Below are positions 1 to 11,199 of a stretch of 64,000 nucleotides of DNA, piece after piece. How positions within the stretch are numbered: the stretch's first letter is position 1; every line of letters begins with the position of its first letter. The notes under the pieces were generated by a model, which saw only the letters and a list, made by a program, of their open reading frames with translations, ran no database searches and was not told the DNA's origin. The translations under genes and the position numbers were made by a program. The DNA lies in contig JALRME010000013.1 in assembly GCA_026120035.1 (NCBI GenBank), positions 496,001 through 560,000 on the forward strand. Direction: 5' to 3'. The stretch comes from Coleophoma eucalyptorum (taxonomy: Eukaryota > Ascomycota > Leotiomycetes > Helotiales > Dermateaceae).

Positions 1-2
1 GA

Positions 3-284
3 GGAAGGGTTGCGAGCTGTATGGAGGAGAAAGCGTCGTCTTTGCACGGGGTCGAAGTCGGGATCGTTTGTGTATCGCAGCGGGCAGAGGGTGGAGAAGG
101 TGGTGGTTCTTCAGAATTAGGTCGGAAGAAACGCTGGGTGACGGTGGCAGAAGCGATAGGAGAGGCTGATAGGCAGTCCAGACGTCGGTCTCGGTACGGC
201 AAAGAGGTTAAGGCAAAGGTGCGTACTCTGTACAAAGGTATTCGTCGGGGCGCTTCTTGGTTGGCGCTACAAGATACTCGCTAG
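3..284 (+). CDS. Possible 3' end of a gene running off the left edge
   Basis: The frame is open from base 3 to a TAG at 284 (93 residues) and has no stop before the window edge, so it could be the last exon of a gene starting to the left. The visible peptide is Gly/Ser-rich and then basic; it includes GRKKRWVTVAEAIGE and ends with IRRGASWLALQDTR. No domain is recognised. A chance open frame in GC-rich DNA is a real alternative. An internal ATG lies at 21, but nothing marks it as the true start. Confidence 0.3.
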   Translation, partial: GRVASCMEEKASSLHGVEVGIVCVSQRAEGGEGGGSSELGRKKRWVTVAEAIGEADRQSRRRSRYGKEVKAKVRTLYKGIRRGASWLALQDTR

Positions 285-1158
285 GAGTCAGGAATCTATG
301 GCAAGGCGCTTCTTGACTTTTTCAGAAGAGCGGATTTCAGAACTGGGGAGACAGCTCTTCGTTGTTGTCATTCGCGGCCACTATCAGGAAGTGTGACAAG
401 GTTCGGAAAGAAGCATGGCAGAACAGATGAGAGCATCAGCTGTAAAAGCAGCACTGCGCTCGACACCTGAATCTTCTTGCTAGGGTACCTTAGCCAGCAC
501 GAAAGCTCCAGGACAGCTGCTCCAAAGCAGAATACACAGCAGACGATCCCACAGCCACAGCGGAATTCTAGACCGCCCTCGCACGTGTTCCCAGCGAAGA
601 GCTGTTCAGCATGTTCATCTATTTCACTGACTATTTGCAAAAGGAGCAGGTCCAGAGACAGCTTTCTATTCGTCAATGGACTTGATCTTTGGGCTTCCCA
701 GTCCATTGCGGTTCATTCCTAAAGCTCAGCTCAGCCCAGCCTAACCCAGCCCAGCCCAACATAGAGTATCCGGGGACCAAACTGTCTAGCTACAACCATG
801 ATCGTGATTGACACAAACCTCCAAGACCTACTCCTCACTCTGTAACACTGCCAGATAGACCGAGGAAAGTAAGTTTCAGGTTTGGTTGTGACTGTGTCAA
901 AGAAGAGACTTATTTCATAAGACCACCATAGCTATTCTTGGTGTCGGACATAGATATGTACAGGAAGTTGTAATAAATTTTAAGGAAATAACAGCCCGTC
1001 CGGGGCTTATCCAGTTTCTCTGGAATACCTATCCTACTGTAACGCCACCCTAATTGCTCGAAGAAGGTATACCCATCCAGACAAAATACCAAGTCAAATC
1101 GTATCCGCGCTGATGTTAGATCATTATCCAGCAAGACCTATATTTGGAGCGCAATCTA
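285..1158. other. Intergenic stretch, no gene seen
   Basis: No convincing coding frame on either strand. Around 723-760 there is a short imperfect CAGCC/CAGCTC repeat. The right end would hold the 3' UTR of the Opy2-like gene, which ends at 1159. Confidence 0.6.
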
Positions 1159-2425
1159 TCAGTCCCGCACTTCATGCTCATCCCCAAATGGAGTACTATC
1201 TCTCTTTCCTAGCCCGCCCTTGACTTCCCCATGGGCTCTTTTGGTTGCTTCCTCGATGACTGCACTAAGACTGCTGCTACTCGTGTGGCTGTTGGGTGGG
1301 TCTGTGAAAGGACCTTGTCCAACGAGTGGAGTGTCGTCAATCAAAGTCACAGCAACTGAATCGCGTGTGTCAATAAGACTATGATCTGATGATGCATCAT
1401 CCGCAACGGATTTACTCTTGTTTTTACCGACGCTGATAACCTGTGGCTTCAAGTGTGTAGTCGACGTGGTACTGTTGGCCGTAGCATTGTTCAAGAAAGT
1501 AGACCCCACGCTAAACGCGGGACTCGGGGGCGCATATCGATCGTAATCCACGTTTGGAACGGGGGGTGTAACTTCGCCGCCATTACCAGGTCCACCAGTC
1601 GATTTGACACTGACAACAGCTGCCCTTCCTCGGATGACTGTCTGAGCTGGAACTGGGGAAACTACAGCGTTCTTGCCATAGATTGTAGAAGCAACGCTGT
1701 TTCTTGCATATGACGTTCGGTTGCTCACACCCGAGTATGTTGAGTCCCGCAAGTCTCCGGGCATGAAGAAATGTTCATCCTCGTATCTCGGGGAACTAGC
1801 AGCGGAGGAGAGAGCAATCGGGATAGGTGGAACGGGAGGTACGAGGAGGCCTGGTGTTGATGGTGCTGATCTGTTCGTCACACCGGGTATATACGCAATC
1901 TGAATAATGTTGGAAGCGCGAGTGAGAACAGTTGAAGCGACAGAGCCGACGGTGTGTGTAGATGCTCGAGCATCCCTTCGCATGGTGAAAGCCTTTTCAG
2001 CAGGAAGCCCATCCATATCGTCCTCTTGCTCATCGATCCAGTCGTCTTGTTCGTATTGCTGCCGCTTGGGCTTGATACAGAATCGCCAAACTAGGTATGT
2101 AACAATAGCAATTGCAACAACCCCTCCAATCACACCACCTGCAATAGCTCCTGTGCTTGGATTGTTATGTGATGACTTTGTTGTTGATGCGGCTGTGGTG
2201 GTGGTTGCCGCTGAGGTGCTGGCCACACAAGATGTCGACTGACACGCATCACAGGAAAGTGGTGATAGCTGACAAACTTGCCCATCAGGACATGACGGGC
2301 AAGAGGGCGTAACGTCCGAACATCCAGTAACGCAGCGTCGGAAGTATGTATGAAAGGACGCTGTGGGAGATTAGCAGGATGACTCCAAACCTCAAGTCGT
2401 GATACGAACCTTCGTAGGAAGCCAT
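1159..2425 (-). CDS. OPY2: Opy2-like plasma-membrane anchor of the HOG pathway
   Basis: Exons on the minus strand are 2425-2410 and 2360-1159, with a 49-nt intron; the protein has 405 residues. The first exon is only 16 nt. The joined N-terminus carries eight cysteines (15, 19, 26, 29, 35, 42, 45, 50) in the spacing of the Opy2 extracellular domain, including PSCPSCPDGQVC. A Ser/Thr-rich stretch, one membrane helix at about 77-98 and a basic stop-transfer segment (KPKRQQ) follow. The remaining ~300 residues are a disordered Ser/Thr/Pro-rich cytoplasmic tail. In yeast, Opy2 recruits the adaptor Ste50 to the membrane for osmostress MAPK signalling; the same role here is inferred. The cysteine pattern makes the family call fairly safe. 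The start is set by the splice that joins MASYE to the Cys-rich domain. Confidence 0.83.
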
Positions 2426-4652
2426 CTTGTTGGACTTTGCTTTGCAGACTCGAAAGAACTGCCCAGGGCAAAGTATAGGTTGAAACAAGGGAGAATGTGA
2501 GTCGTGATTCGCAGCCGTGCCAAAGGGTCGTTGAGGAATGTACGACAAAGAGAAATAAGCTCGGATCGACAACCCGAGGTGTAGATTAAGCACTCAAAAT
2601 TCGAAGAGGGAGGCTTTGGTTTATCCGTGAAAGCACATGAAGCGGAAGAGGACAATCGTTCTAAGTAATGCGAGCTGCCGTTACTGCTGCAGAAGCGGAG
2701 TCGCGATAGGTAGTCGTTACTGCGTTGCTGTGTACGGGCGCAAAACAAGGAGCCGGGACGATGAAATGTCAATAACGAGTGTGTGAGAGATAAAACTCTG
2801 TAGTTGCTATAGTAGTGCCGCAGAAGTCCCTATTCCATAGATTTGGCGGGCACGAGTCGAATAATGTAGACGACCTATCGTGGACTTGTCGTGATGTGGG
2901 AGATTGAAAGGAGTGAAGATGAGATGGGACGAGACGGGACGGGCGAGTTGACGACGGTCGAGATTCTAGGAAGGAACGCTGATCACTACAGCAAAGGGCG
3001 CAAATGGGCTGCCGTAATTGCCTTGAAAATGGCCACAGCGTTACATGGGGCGGCTGGTCTGAAGCCAACCTGTAATCTCGGACTTTAAGGGCAAATCAAA
3101 TACGAGAAGCTGCGCCTTTGAAATCCACCGACTCTTGAGTGTGGAGGAGCAAGAGCAGCTACTTGGCAAGCACATGACTTTGGCCTCTCAAGCTTTTGTT
3201 TTCAAAGAGTGGGCAAAAGTTGGACTTTGAGCTACCTATATTAAAGTGATGGCTCTAGGAGGTGTACAACGTATCACTACCGTCACTGGGACGACTGTAA
3301 GGATCAATGTGGTCACGTGATTATCTTCACTGGACTGAAACCACGTCATCCCCCCCCTGGGAGGAACTAAGGCCATCAAAGACAAGACTTGAATTTGCAG
3401 AAGCCAAATGATCACAACCAACTTGCAGCATTCTCCTTCAGTGGCACCCTTGCTGTAGACAAGGACTCTAGACTAATTGGCGTCTTGATCCCACCTCCAT
3501 ACATTCCGACAACACTCATCCAGCAATGCTGATATACTACTCTTCATTCCTCGTGCTATATTGCTATGGCCGCTTAAGAAGGCTTGACTGGTGCGGGTGT
3601 CAGTATTATGCGAGGCTGACTTGATCAGAGTTGTGGCTTTCGAGACGTCCGTCCTGCCCCTGAAAATGCCGTCACTCAACTCAAGCATAAGTTTTGCATG
3701 AGAAAAAAAAAATAAAAACCAACTTTGGCCAACTTTGTTCAACTGCTGCTGTGAAGTATTCGTATTCCAGGTTTACCGTTTCGGTAGGCGGTTATGCCAT
3801 TGGCTAAAACTGTCACTCACGGCATCTATTTTTGGCACATTTGTCTTTTCACGCCTCCGGCAGTGCCCTACGCAACACTCGCGCACCTACTGTTGTAGAG
3901 ACTTCCGTTGACAGCCGTAACTTTGACATTATTGCGGAAGCAACACAAAGGCTTCGGGGCTCGAGGCTGCTTGCAATCAAACCATAGGTTACCCCTCAAA
4001 ATTACCTAGATAAAAGATTCAAGATAGATCATCCCATGTCCCAAACGGGAGGAAGGGGTTTCACATAAAGCTTTTGAAACATGTCAAAGATTTCAGCCGG
4101 CCAAGCCACACTCAGAGAGCTTCGAAAGGGACCATCCTAGCATAACCGCAAACGAACATTCAGGCAAGTATATGCAGTGGCTATTCCGTGCAATGTAGGG
4201 AATAGTTGAATGCTTCTTTGTGATTTGTGAGACCCAGGGCTCCTCGTGTTGTCGATCTGCAAAACTAGTGCGAGGGGCGGTGTTCCATGGACCATTAAAT
4301 TGACAGTGCAGTGTTGGTGATTGAAACAATCAAACAGCTGCTCCTCCTGACTCTCCTTCTCCCTCTCCTTCCTTTCCATCACCATCATCTCTCTCTCACA
4401 CACTCTCTCTCACTCTTTCTCTCCCTAACCTAATATCTCCGCCCTCCACCTCTCATTTTCTTCAACATCATCATCCTGTTCTTGAAGTTGGAACTCTACT
4501 CGGTTCACTTATTCATCATTCCACAGCTTGCTCAGCCAACGAATCCCCTGGACCCACATACATCAATAATACTTGCGACGTGAAAGTGTCTGCATTCTCT
4601 AGCTTACGCATACACAAGAACAACATTCTAGCCAGAGTGCAAAACCACAATT
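2426..4652. other. Divergent intergenic region between OPY2 and the chitin synthase gene
   Basis: No supported gene in these 2.2 kb; the open frames are short and overlap on both strands. It should hold both promoters. The right end becomes pyrimidine-rich (described separately). Confidence 0.6.
4330..4450 (+). promoter_or_regulatory. CT-rich tract upstream of the chitin synthase start
   Basis: A long run of CTCTCTC/CTCCTTCC-type sequence lies about 200-320 bp before the ATG at 4653. Such pyrimidine tracts are typical of strong fungal promoters or leaders near transcription start sites. Function is inferred from position and composition. Confidence 0.5.
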
Positions 4653-7502
4653 ATGGCATACTCCGGTAATGGAGGCTATGAGGAGCACAAGCTCCAAGAT
4701 ATTCCACCAGGAGGTGGTGCAGTAAGTTTCTGGTGGTTATTCATGGTTCTGGCTCTGCTAACTAGGGTGAAAGTATCATCAACCACATCACGACGAGGAA
4801 GATGGCAATCTGCCATTACTACCCCACCAACAACCACTCGGCGGACCCTTTTCGAGCCCTTACGATCACCCTGGTGGACTTCGAACGGAAACTCCCCCTG
4901 TGAGACCAGTTTCAGCCTACAGTTTAACAGAGTCTTATGCTATACCTGGAGGAACACCAGTGGCTCCATATAGCAGCGATTATGGCAACACTTCCTATGG
5001 ACACCATGATGATGGCAGTGAACCCTATGGCATTGGCCGGAGTGAATCTGCATATTCTCGCGCTGAGACAGATGCCAGTGAGGCATGGCGGCAACGACAA
5101 GCCCCTGGTGCAGGTGGTCTAAAACGATTTGCTACGAGAAAAGTCAAGTTGGTGCAAGGAAGCGTGCTGAGTGTTGATCATCCAGTTCCCAGTGCCATCA
5201 AGAATGCCATACAGCAAAAATACAGAAATGACCTGGAGGGTGGCAGCGAGGAATTCACCCACATGCGTTACACAGCTGCTACCTGTGATCCCGATGAGTT
5301 CACACTGAAGAATGGTTACAATTTGCGCCCAGCGATGTACAACCGTCATACGGAACTGCTCATTGCGGTGACCTATTATAACGAAGACAAGCAACTTACC
5401 GCCAGAACGCTTCACGGAGTCATGCAGAATATCCGCGACATCGTAAACCTCAAGAAGTCTGACTTCTGGAACGTTGGTGGACCCGCCTGGCAAAAGATTG
5501 TGGTCTGTTTAGTCTTTGATGGTATAGATCCGTGCGACAAGGATACACTTGATGTATTGGCAACTATTGGTATATACCAAGATGGCGTCATGAAGAAGGA
5601 TGTTGATGGCAAGGAGACCGTTGCTCACATTTTTGAATACACTACACAACTCTCAGTCACTGCAAACCAACAGCTCATCAGACCTCAAGACGATAGTTCG
5701 AACACTCTTCCACCGGTCCAAATGATGTTCTGTTTGAAGCAAAAGAACAGCAAAAAGATCAATTCTCACAGATGGCTCTTCAATGCTTTTGGTCGCCTCC
5801 TGAATCCCGAGGTTTGCATTCTCTTGGATGCTGGTACTAAACCTGGTCCAAAATCCCTTCTTGCGCTCTGGGAAGGTTTCTACAACGACAAGGATCTTGG
5901 AGGCGCTTGTGGTGAGATCCACGCTATGTTGGGGAAGGGCGGACGAAAGCTCCTCAATCCCTTGGTCGCAGCACAGAATTTTGAGTATAAGATCAGTAAC
6001 ATTCTGGACAAGCCGCTCGAGAGTTCTTTCGGATATGTTAGTGTCTTGCCTGGTGCATTCTCTGCATACCGCTTCCGTGCTATCATGGGACGACCCCTGG
6101 AGCAATACTTCCATGGTGACCATACGCTTTCAAAAATCCTTGGAAAGAAGGGTATTGAGGGAATGAATATTTTCAAAAAGAATATGTTCTTGGCCGAAGA
6201 CAGAATTCTCTGTTTCGAGTTGGTCGCCAAAGCCGGATCTAAGTGGCATTTGACTTACATCAAGGCAGCCAAGGGTGAGACTGATGTGCCCGAAGGGGCT
6301 CCAGAATACATTGGACAACGAAGACGTTGGCTTAATGGTTCCTTCGCTGCCAGTATGTACTCAATCATGCACTTCAGCCGCATGTATAGCAGTGGTCACA
6401 ACCTTCTCCGAATGTTCTTCCTTCATATTCAACTTGTCTACAACATGTTGACGGTTATCACTGCCTGGTTCTCTCTAGCCTCATTCTGGTTGACAACGAC
6501 CGTCATCATGGATCTTGTTGGCGACCCAGACCCAAGTCAAAGTTACCACGGTTGGCCTTTTGGTGACACTGCTACTCCAATTGTCAACACCATTCTGAAG
6601 TACCTCTACCTGGCATTCCTCCTCGTTAACTTTATCCTGGCACTTGGAAACAGACCCAAGGGATCGCGGCTCACGTACATCTTCTCCTTCATGATTTTCG
6701 GTGTAATTCAAGCCTACATCATCGTCTTGTCTATGTATCTGGTTGTTCGTGCGTTTTCATCTGGTACATCATCAAGCATTGAAACAGATAGCGCAAGCGA
6801 CTTTTTCAAGAGTTTCTTTGGCAGCGACTCTAGTTCGGGCACAGGTATTATTATTCTCGCGTTGTTGGCGACCTTTGGTCTCTACTTTGTCGCCTCATTC
6901 TTATACCTTGATCCATGGCACATGTTCACCTCATTTGGCCAGTACCTACTTTTAATGCCTTCAACCGTCAACATCCTGCTAGTGTATGCATACAGCAATT
7001 GGCACGATGTCTCATGGGGTACGAAAGGATCAGACAAAGTTGACGCTCTTCCCTCAGCGACTACTTCGAAAGGTGATGGCAAGGCAGCTGTTATTGAGGA
7101 AATCGACAAGCCACAAGAGGATATTGACAGTCAATTTGAAGCAACAGTTAAGCGTGCCCTGAAGCCCTTTGTGGCCCAAGAAGAAGACGAGAAGAAAACC
7201 CTGGAGGATTCTTACAAGTCTTTCCGAACGAAACTTCTCATTTCCTGGATGTTCTCCAATGCTATTCTTGCAGTTGCTATCACGAGTGACAGTGTCGATA
7301 CCTTCGGCTTTGGAGTAAGCACAACGTTCAAAATATCCCCAAAGCACTACTAATTTTTCAATAGAACAAAGCTTCAGTCCGTACTGCCAAATTCTTCACA
7401 GTCCTACTTTACTTGACAGCCTTCCTATCGTTTGTCCGATTCCTTGGCTGTCTATACTTCTTGGGTAAATCAGGTATCATGTGCTGCTTTGCAAGGCGTT
7501 AG
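4653..7502 (+). CDS. chsB: Class III chitin synthase
   Basis: Exons 4653-4721, 4774-7314 and 7365-7502 give 915 residues, the usual class III length. The protein polymerises UDP-GlcNAc into chitin at the plasma membrane. The N-terminus ([16 protein letters not shown]) and the block [16 protein letters not shown] are typical of ChsB/class III enzymes. Family motifs include [17 protein letters not shown], the glycosyltransferase segment [18 protein letters not shown], catalytic E498-D499 (AEDRILCF) and QRRRW at 538-542. Several membrane helices follow, and the last exon encodes a further helix ending [13 protein letters not shown]. Intron 1 needs an AAAG acceptor at 4773, because the earlier TAG at 4763-4765 would bring a TGA into frame. 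Class III enzymes are specific to filamentous fungi and needed for normal hyphal tips. Confidence 0.95.
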
Positions 7503-8145
7503 AGGAGCATCACCGAGTGCAATTTGGAATTATCGAGAGTTCTTTGCGATGTTTTAATGCATGGCTCGTAGTATACGCATCGCACGGTCTTCATCATTGT
7601 AGTATATATGCACACGAGTTCACGAAAACGGAAGCATCTGTATTGGATTTGAGTACCGCAAGCATTACCTTCCGAGTACTGGGTCGTTGGCGTTGGACAA
7701 TCGAAGCATTGTGGTTTTTATTTCTTGATTCTTGATTTATAAATCAGGTTTCCATATGGCAGGAAAATTGTATTCCTTTCTGATTTGGTCGAAAAGAGAA
7801 TAGATGTGCGACTTCTCGATATTGTGAGGCGCCTGAAGTGAATCTCTGAAAATATTGAATTTTGTGAAAACTTCTAATTAGAATGTACTGAAACCATAGA
7901 ATTTGCCCCATGCTTGTTCATTTCCAAGACGATGTGGGATAGAAGGTAATAGTTGTGGTGAACATGCAAAACACGTCGCCAACGGCCTGATATCAAAGCA
8001 GCCTAGGCGGTGACTGTATCGCCTCAAATCGCGAATGTCTTTTGCCTCGCAACATTTACCCCACCAATCCAATTCCATCCCATTCATACTCTAAGGATCT
8101 TCGATCTGATAAGGAAATCACTACTCCTGGTCAAATCTATTCAAG
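7503..8145. other. Intergenic, no gene seen
   Basis: Holds the 3' UTR of the chitin synthase gene and the promoter of UBC12. AT-rich, with no supported coding frame. Confidence 0.6.
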
Positions 8146-8865
8146 ATGCTGAAGATATGGTCCATGGTATGTCCTTTCGCCTCCTTGCCAGTTTGTATTA
8201 ACCTCTCCGCAGAAGCAGAAACAGCAGCAGGCTGCAAATGCAGACGCTGCTGCAACGGGCATCAAGAAGAAGAAGGTCACTGCTGCGCAGCTGCGAGTAC
8301 AAAAAGGTAGCTTTACGATCCGTACCTTTTTCTGGGGGTTCTTCAGCTAACACAGTCACATAGATGTCTCTGAACTTTCCTTACCAAGTACCATGAAGAC
8401 CGAGTTTCCCGACGAAGACGACCTCCTCAACTTCACGCTTACGATCGAACCGGATGAGGGCATGTATAAGGGAGGAAGATTCCATTTCAAGTTCGAGATC
8501 AGCCAGGATTTCCCACATCAGGCGCCGAAGGTCAAATGCACGCAAAAGATCTACCACCCGAACATCGATCTGGAGGGAAACGTGTGCTTGAACATTCTAC
8601 GAGAGGATTGGAAACCAGTTCTGAACTTGCAATCCGTCATGATCGGTCTCCAGGTATGTACAGAGGCGGCCCGAAGAATGGCTGGTGCCAAGGCTGACAT
8701 TCTATTTAGTTCCTCTTCCTCGAGCCAAACGCATCCGATCCACTGAACAAAGAGGCAGCAGAAGACTTGCGATCAAACAGAGAGGGGTTCAAGCGTAACG
8801 TCCGATCTGCTATGGGAGGTGGTGCTGTCAAGAGCCAGTCTTTTGACCGGGTACTGAAGTCGTGA
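8146..8865 (+). CDS. UBC12: NEDD8-conjugating enzyme E2 (Ubc12)
   Basis: Exons 8146-8166, 8213-8306, 8364-8653 and 8710-8865 give 186 residues. Exon 1 is only 21 nt and encodes MLKIWSM, matching the N-terminal E1-docking peptide of Ubc12 (human MIKLFSL). A Gln/Ala/Lys-rich linker follows, then [19 protein letters not shown] and the UBC fold. [20 protein letters not shown] contains the active-site Cys113. The C-terminus [18 protein letters not shown] is typical. The enzyme takes NEDD8/Rub1 from its E1 and passes it to cullins, activating cullin-RING ubiquitin ligases. The fourth exon is needed; reading through intron 3 gives a spurious end. [13 protein letters not shown] identifies Ubc12 rather than a ubiquitin E2. 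Confidence 0.95.
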
Positions 8866-9398
8866 GCAAAGATCTTGAGGTTGGAGGCAAGCACATATAT
8901 CCTCGAGCGATGGAGGTCAGCTTAGATATTCGGAAACTACGAGAACTACTAGCATTATGGGGCGTTTACTGGGAGGGACTCTACGGAGATGGTTGATCGT
9001 TCTGCTTATGAGTTCACAAGATACGAGCAATAGAATATCATGATTCACAGCATTTCAAAAACGCAATCTTATCGCGCGTTCACTTCAAGCATTAGGTTCT
9101 GGCACGGAGTAGACGGTCGCATAGCCGCACCAAGCCATCCTCATAGTCAAGAATAAACCGAATATTCATGCATAAATTACATTGAGGACTGGGTGCCCGG
9201 CTGACTCGACACCAAGTAATATCCCATTCTTGATAGGGTCAATGCCGAACAGCGTCAGGGGTGTTCCTATCAACCCTCCCTGGCAAAGCTCCCGATATCG
9301 CCTGGTACCGAAAAAAATCGGCCAGCATCAAGAGTCACCTCTCCACAAACCATCAGCATCTCCTTTTTCTTCATACCACTCCTCTCACAATCTTCAAA
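8866..9398. other. UBC12-ILV5 intergenic region
   Basis: No gene. The 3' UTR of UBC12 is on the left and the ILV5 promoter on the right, where a TGACTC element lies at 9202-9207. The last ~60 bases before the ILV5 ATG are pyrimidine-rich. Confidence 0.6.
9202..9207 (+). promoter_or_regulatory. TGACTC element, candidate Gcn4/CpcA site of ILV5
   Basis: TGACTC lies 192 bp upstream of the ILV5 ATG. It matches the core of the TGA(C/G)TCA element bound by Gcn4-type bZIP factors, which control ILV genes in yeast; the last base is G rather than A. A six-base match arises easily by chance, so this is a candidate only. Confidence 0.35.
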
Positions 9399-10802
9399 AT
9401 GGCCTCCCGCACATTCTCCAGAGCTCTCCGCTCCCAATTGGCAAAGCAAGTCAGCTCCCCAGCTGTTGCCCGCCGTACTTTCGTCTCTGCCATCAATGCC
9501 TCTTCCAGGCCAGCAGCTCGTGCTGCTGTTGGTGCAGCTCAGCAAACCCGTGGTTTGAAGACCATCGACTTTGCTGGCACCAAGGAGGATGTCTTCGGTA
9601 CGAGATGAAACTTCATTGATGAAAGATAGCTACTGACCGAATTACAGAGAGAGCCGACTGGCCAGCTGCTAAGCTCCAGGTACATTCCGCGTCAGCAAAC
9701 AAAGGAGCAGCTACTAACATTATAGTAGGAGTACTTCAAGAATGACACTATGGCCATCATCGGATACGGATCCCAAGGTCATGCCCAGTCCTTGAACATG
9801 CGTGATAACGGTCTTAACGTTGTTGTCGGTGTACGAAAGAACGGTCAATCATGGAAGGATGCCCAAGAAGATGGATGGGTTCCAGGCAAGAACCTCTTCG
9901 AGGTTGATGAGGCTATCTCCCGCGGTACCATCATCATGAACTTGCTCAGTGATGCTGCTCAATCTGAGACTTGGCCCGCTATTAAGCCACAAATCACCAA
10001 GGGAAAGGTCAGTCATCTTCTGACTCATCCGTATTTCTTAGCTAACTCTCGCAGACTCTGTACTTCTCCCACGGTTTCTCCCCAGTCTTCAAGGACCAAA
10101 CCAAGGTTGATGTCCCAACTGATGTTGATGTTATCCTCGTCGCCCCTAAGGGATCTGGACGAACTGTCCGAACCCTTTTCCGTGAGGGTCGTGGAATCAA
10201 CTCCTCCGTTGCCGTCTTCCAAGATGTCACTGGCAAGGCCGAGGAGAAAGCCGTTGCTCTCGGTGTCGGAGTTGGCAGTGGATACCTCTACAAGACCACC
10301 TTCGAGAAGGAGGTCTACTCTGACTTGTACGGTGAGCGTGGTTGCTTGATGGGAGGTATCCACGGTATGTTCCTCGCCCAATACGAGGTTCTCCGTGAGC
10401 AAGGTCACAGCCCATCTGAGGCCTTCAACGAGACCGTTGAGGAGGCCACCCAATCTTTGTACCCATTGATTGGTGCCAACGGTATGGACTGGATGTACGA
10501 GGCTTGCTCTACCACCGCCCGTCGTGGTGCCATTGACTGGAGCGACAAGTTCAAGAACGCCTTGAAGCCTGTCTTCAACGACTTGTACGACTCTGTCAAG
10601 ACCGGAAAGGAGACTCAACGATCCCTCGAGTTCAACTCCCAAAAGGATTACCGTGAGAAGTACGAGGCTGAGATGCAAGAGATCCGTGACTTGGAGATCT
10701 GGAGAGCTGGAAAGGCTGTCCGGTATGTTATAACTGCCCACTCCTATACAATGCCCAAACTAATCAATCCACAGATCTCTCCGACCTGAGAACCAGAAGT
10801 AA
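9399..10802 (+). CDS. ILV5: Ketol-acid reductoisomerase, mitochondrial
   Basis: Exons 9399-9597, 9648-9679, 9729-10007, 10055-10722 and 10775-10802 give 401 residues, the expected length. The enzyme converts acetolactate and acetohydroxybutyrate in valine/isoleucine synthesis, using NADPH and Mg2+. Residues 1 to about 50 form a mitochondrial presequence (MASRTFSRALRSQLAKQ, rich in Arg/Ser/Ala, no acidic residues). The NADPH loop GYGSQG is at 89-94. FSHGFSPVFKD, LVAPKGSGRTVR and YGERGCLMGGIHGMF follow as in yeast Ilv5, and the C-terminus is LRPENQK. Intron 2 ends in TAGTAG; only the second AG keeps the frame open. The 32-nt second exon and the short last exon are fixed by similarity to yeast Ilv5. 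Confidence 0.96.
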
Positions 10803-11199
10803 AGTGGAGAATCGAATGGCGGGTGGTTCATTTTGGAGTGACAATAATGGCGAACTTTGTGTACTATACTCTCACTATCTGGGAATCGCGGTATTGGGAA
10901 TGGCAAAAAGTTTTATACCTTTCATGATCGTGTTTTCTTCAATACCTTGCATGACATTGGCTGGGAAAAAAAATGTGGCCGCACGTGAAGGGTCTTGAAA
11001 TCCATCCTCCGCAACCGGCAAGGATAATGTTCCCCGACGGAATCTTATCGCGATCTGGGGAAGGCTTCACATCCCGGGTCAATTTTTAGAAACTCACCAC
11101 CTTCCCACTCTCCAATTCCTCTCCTCTCCTCTACTCCCCTCTGCTCTGCTCTACCCTAAGCCTCCACCTCTCTCTTCTCCAATCCAATCCCTCAGCGCC
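10803..11199 (+). promoter_or_regulatory. ILV5 3' region and CT-rich leader of the dehydratase gene
   Basis: No gene. From about 11098 to 11195 the plus strand is almost pure pyrimidine (CTCTCC/CTCTGC units) and runs to the ATG at 11200, as in leaders of well-expressed fungal genes. Confidence 0.5.

Noticed and set aside
10025..10741. 238-residue open frame antisense to ILV5
   Set aside because: Leu/Val/Gly-rich shadow of a strongly codon-biased gene.
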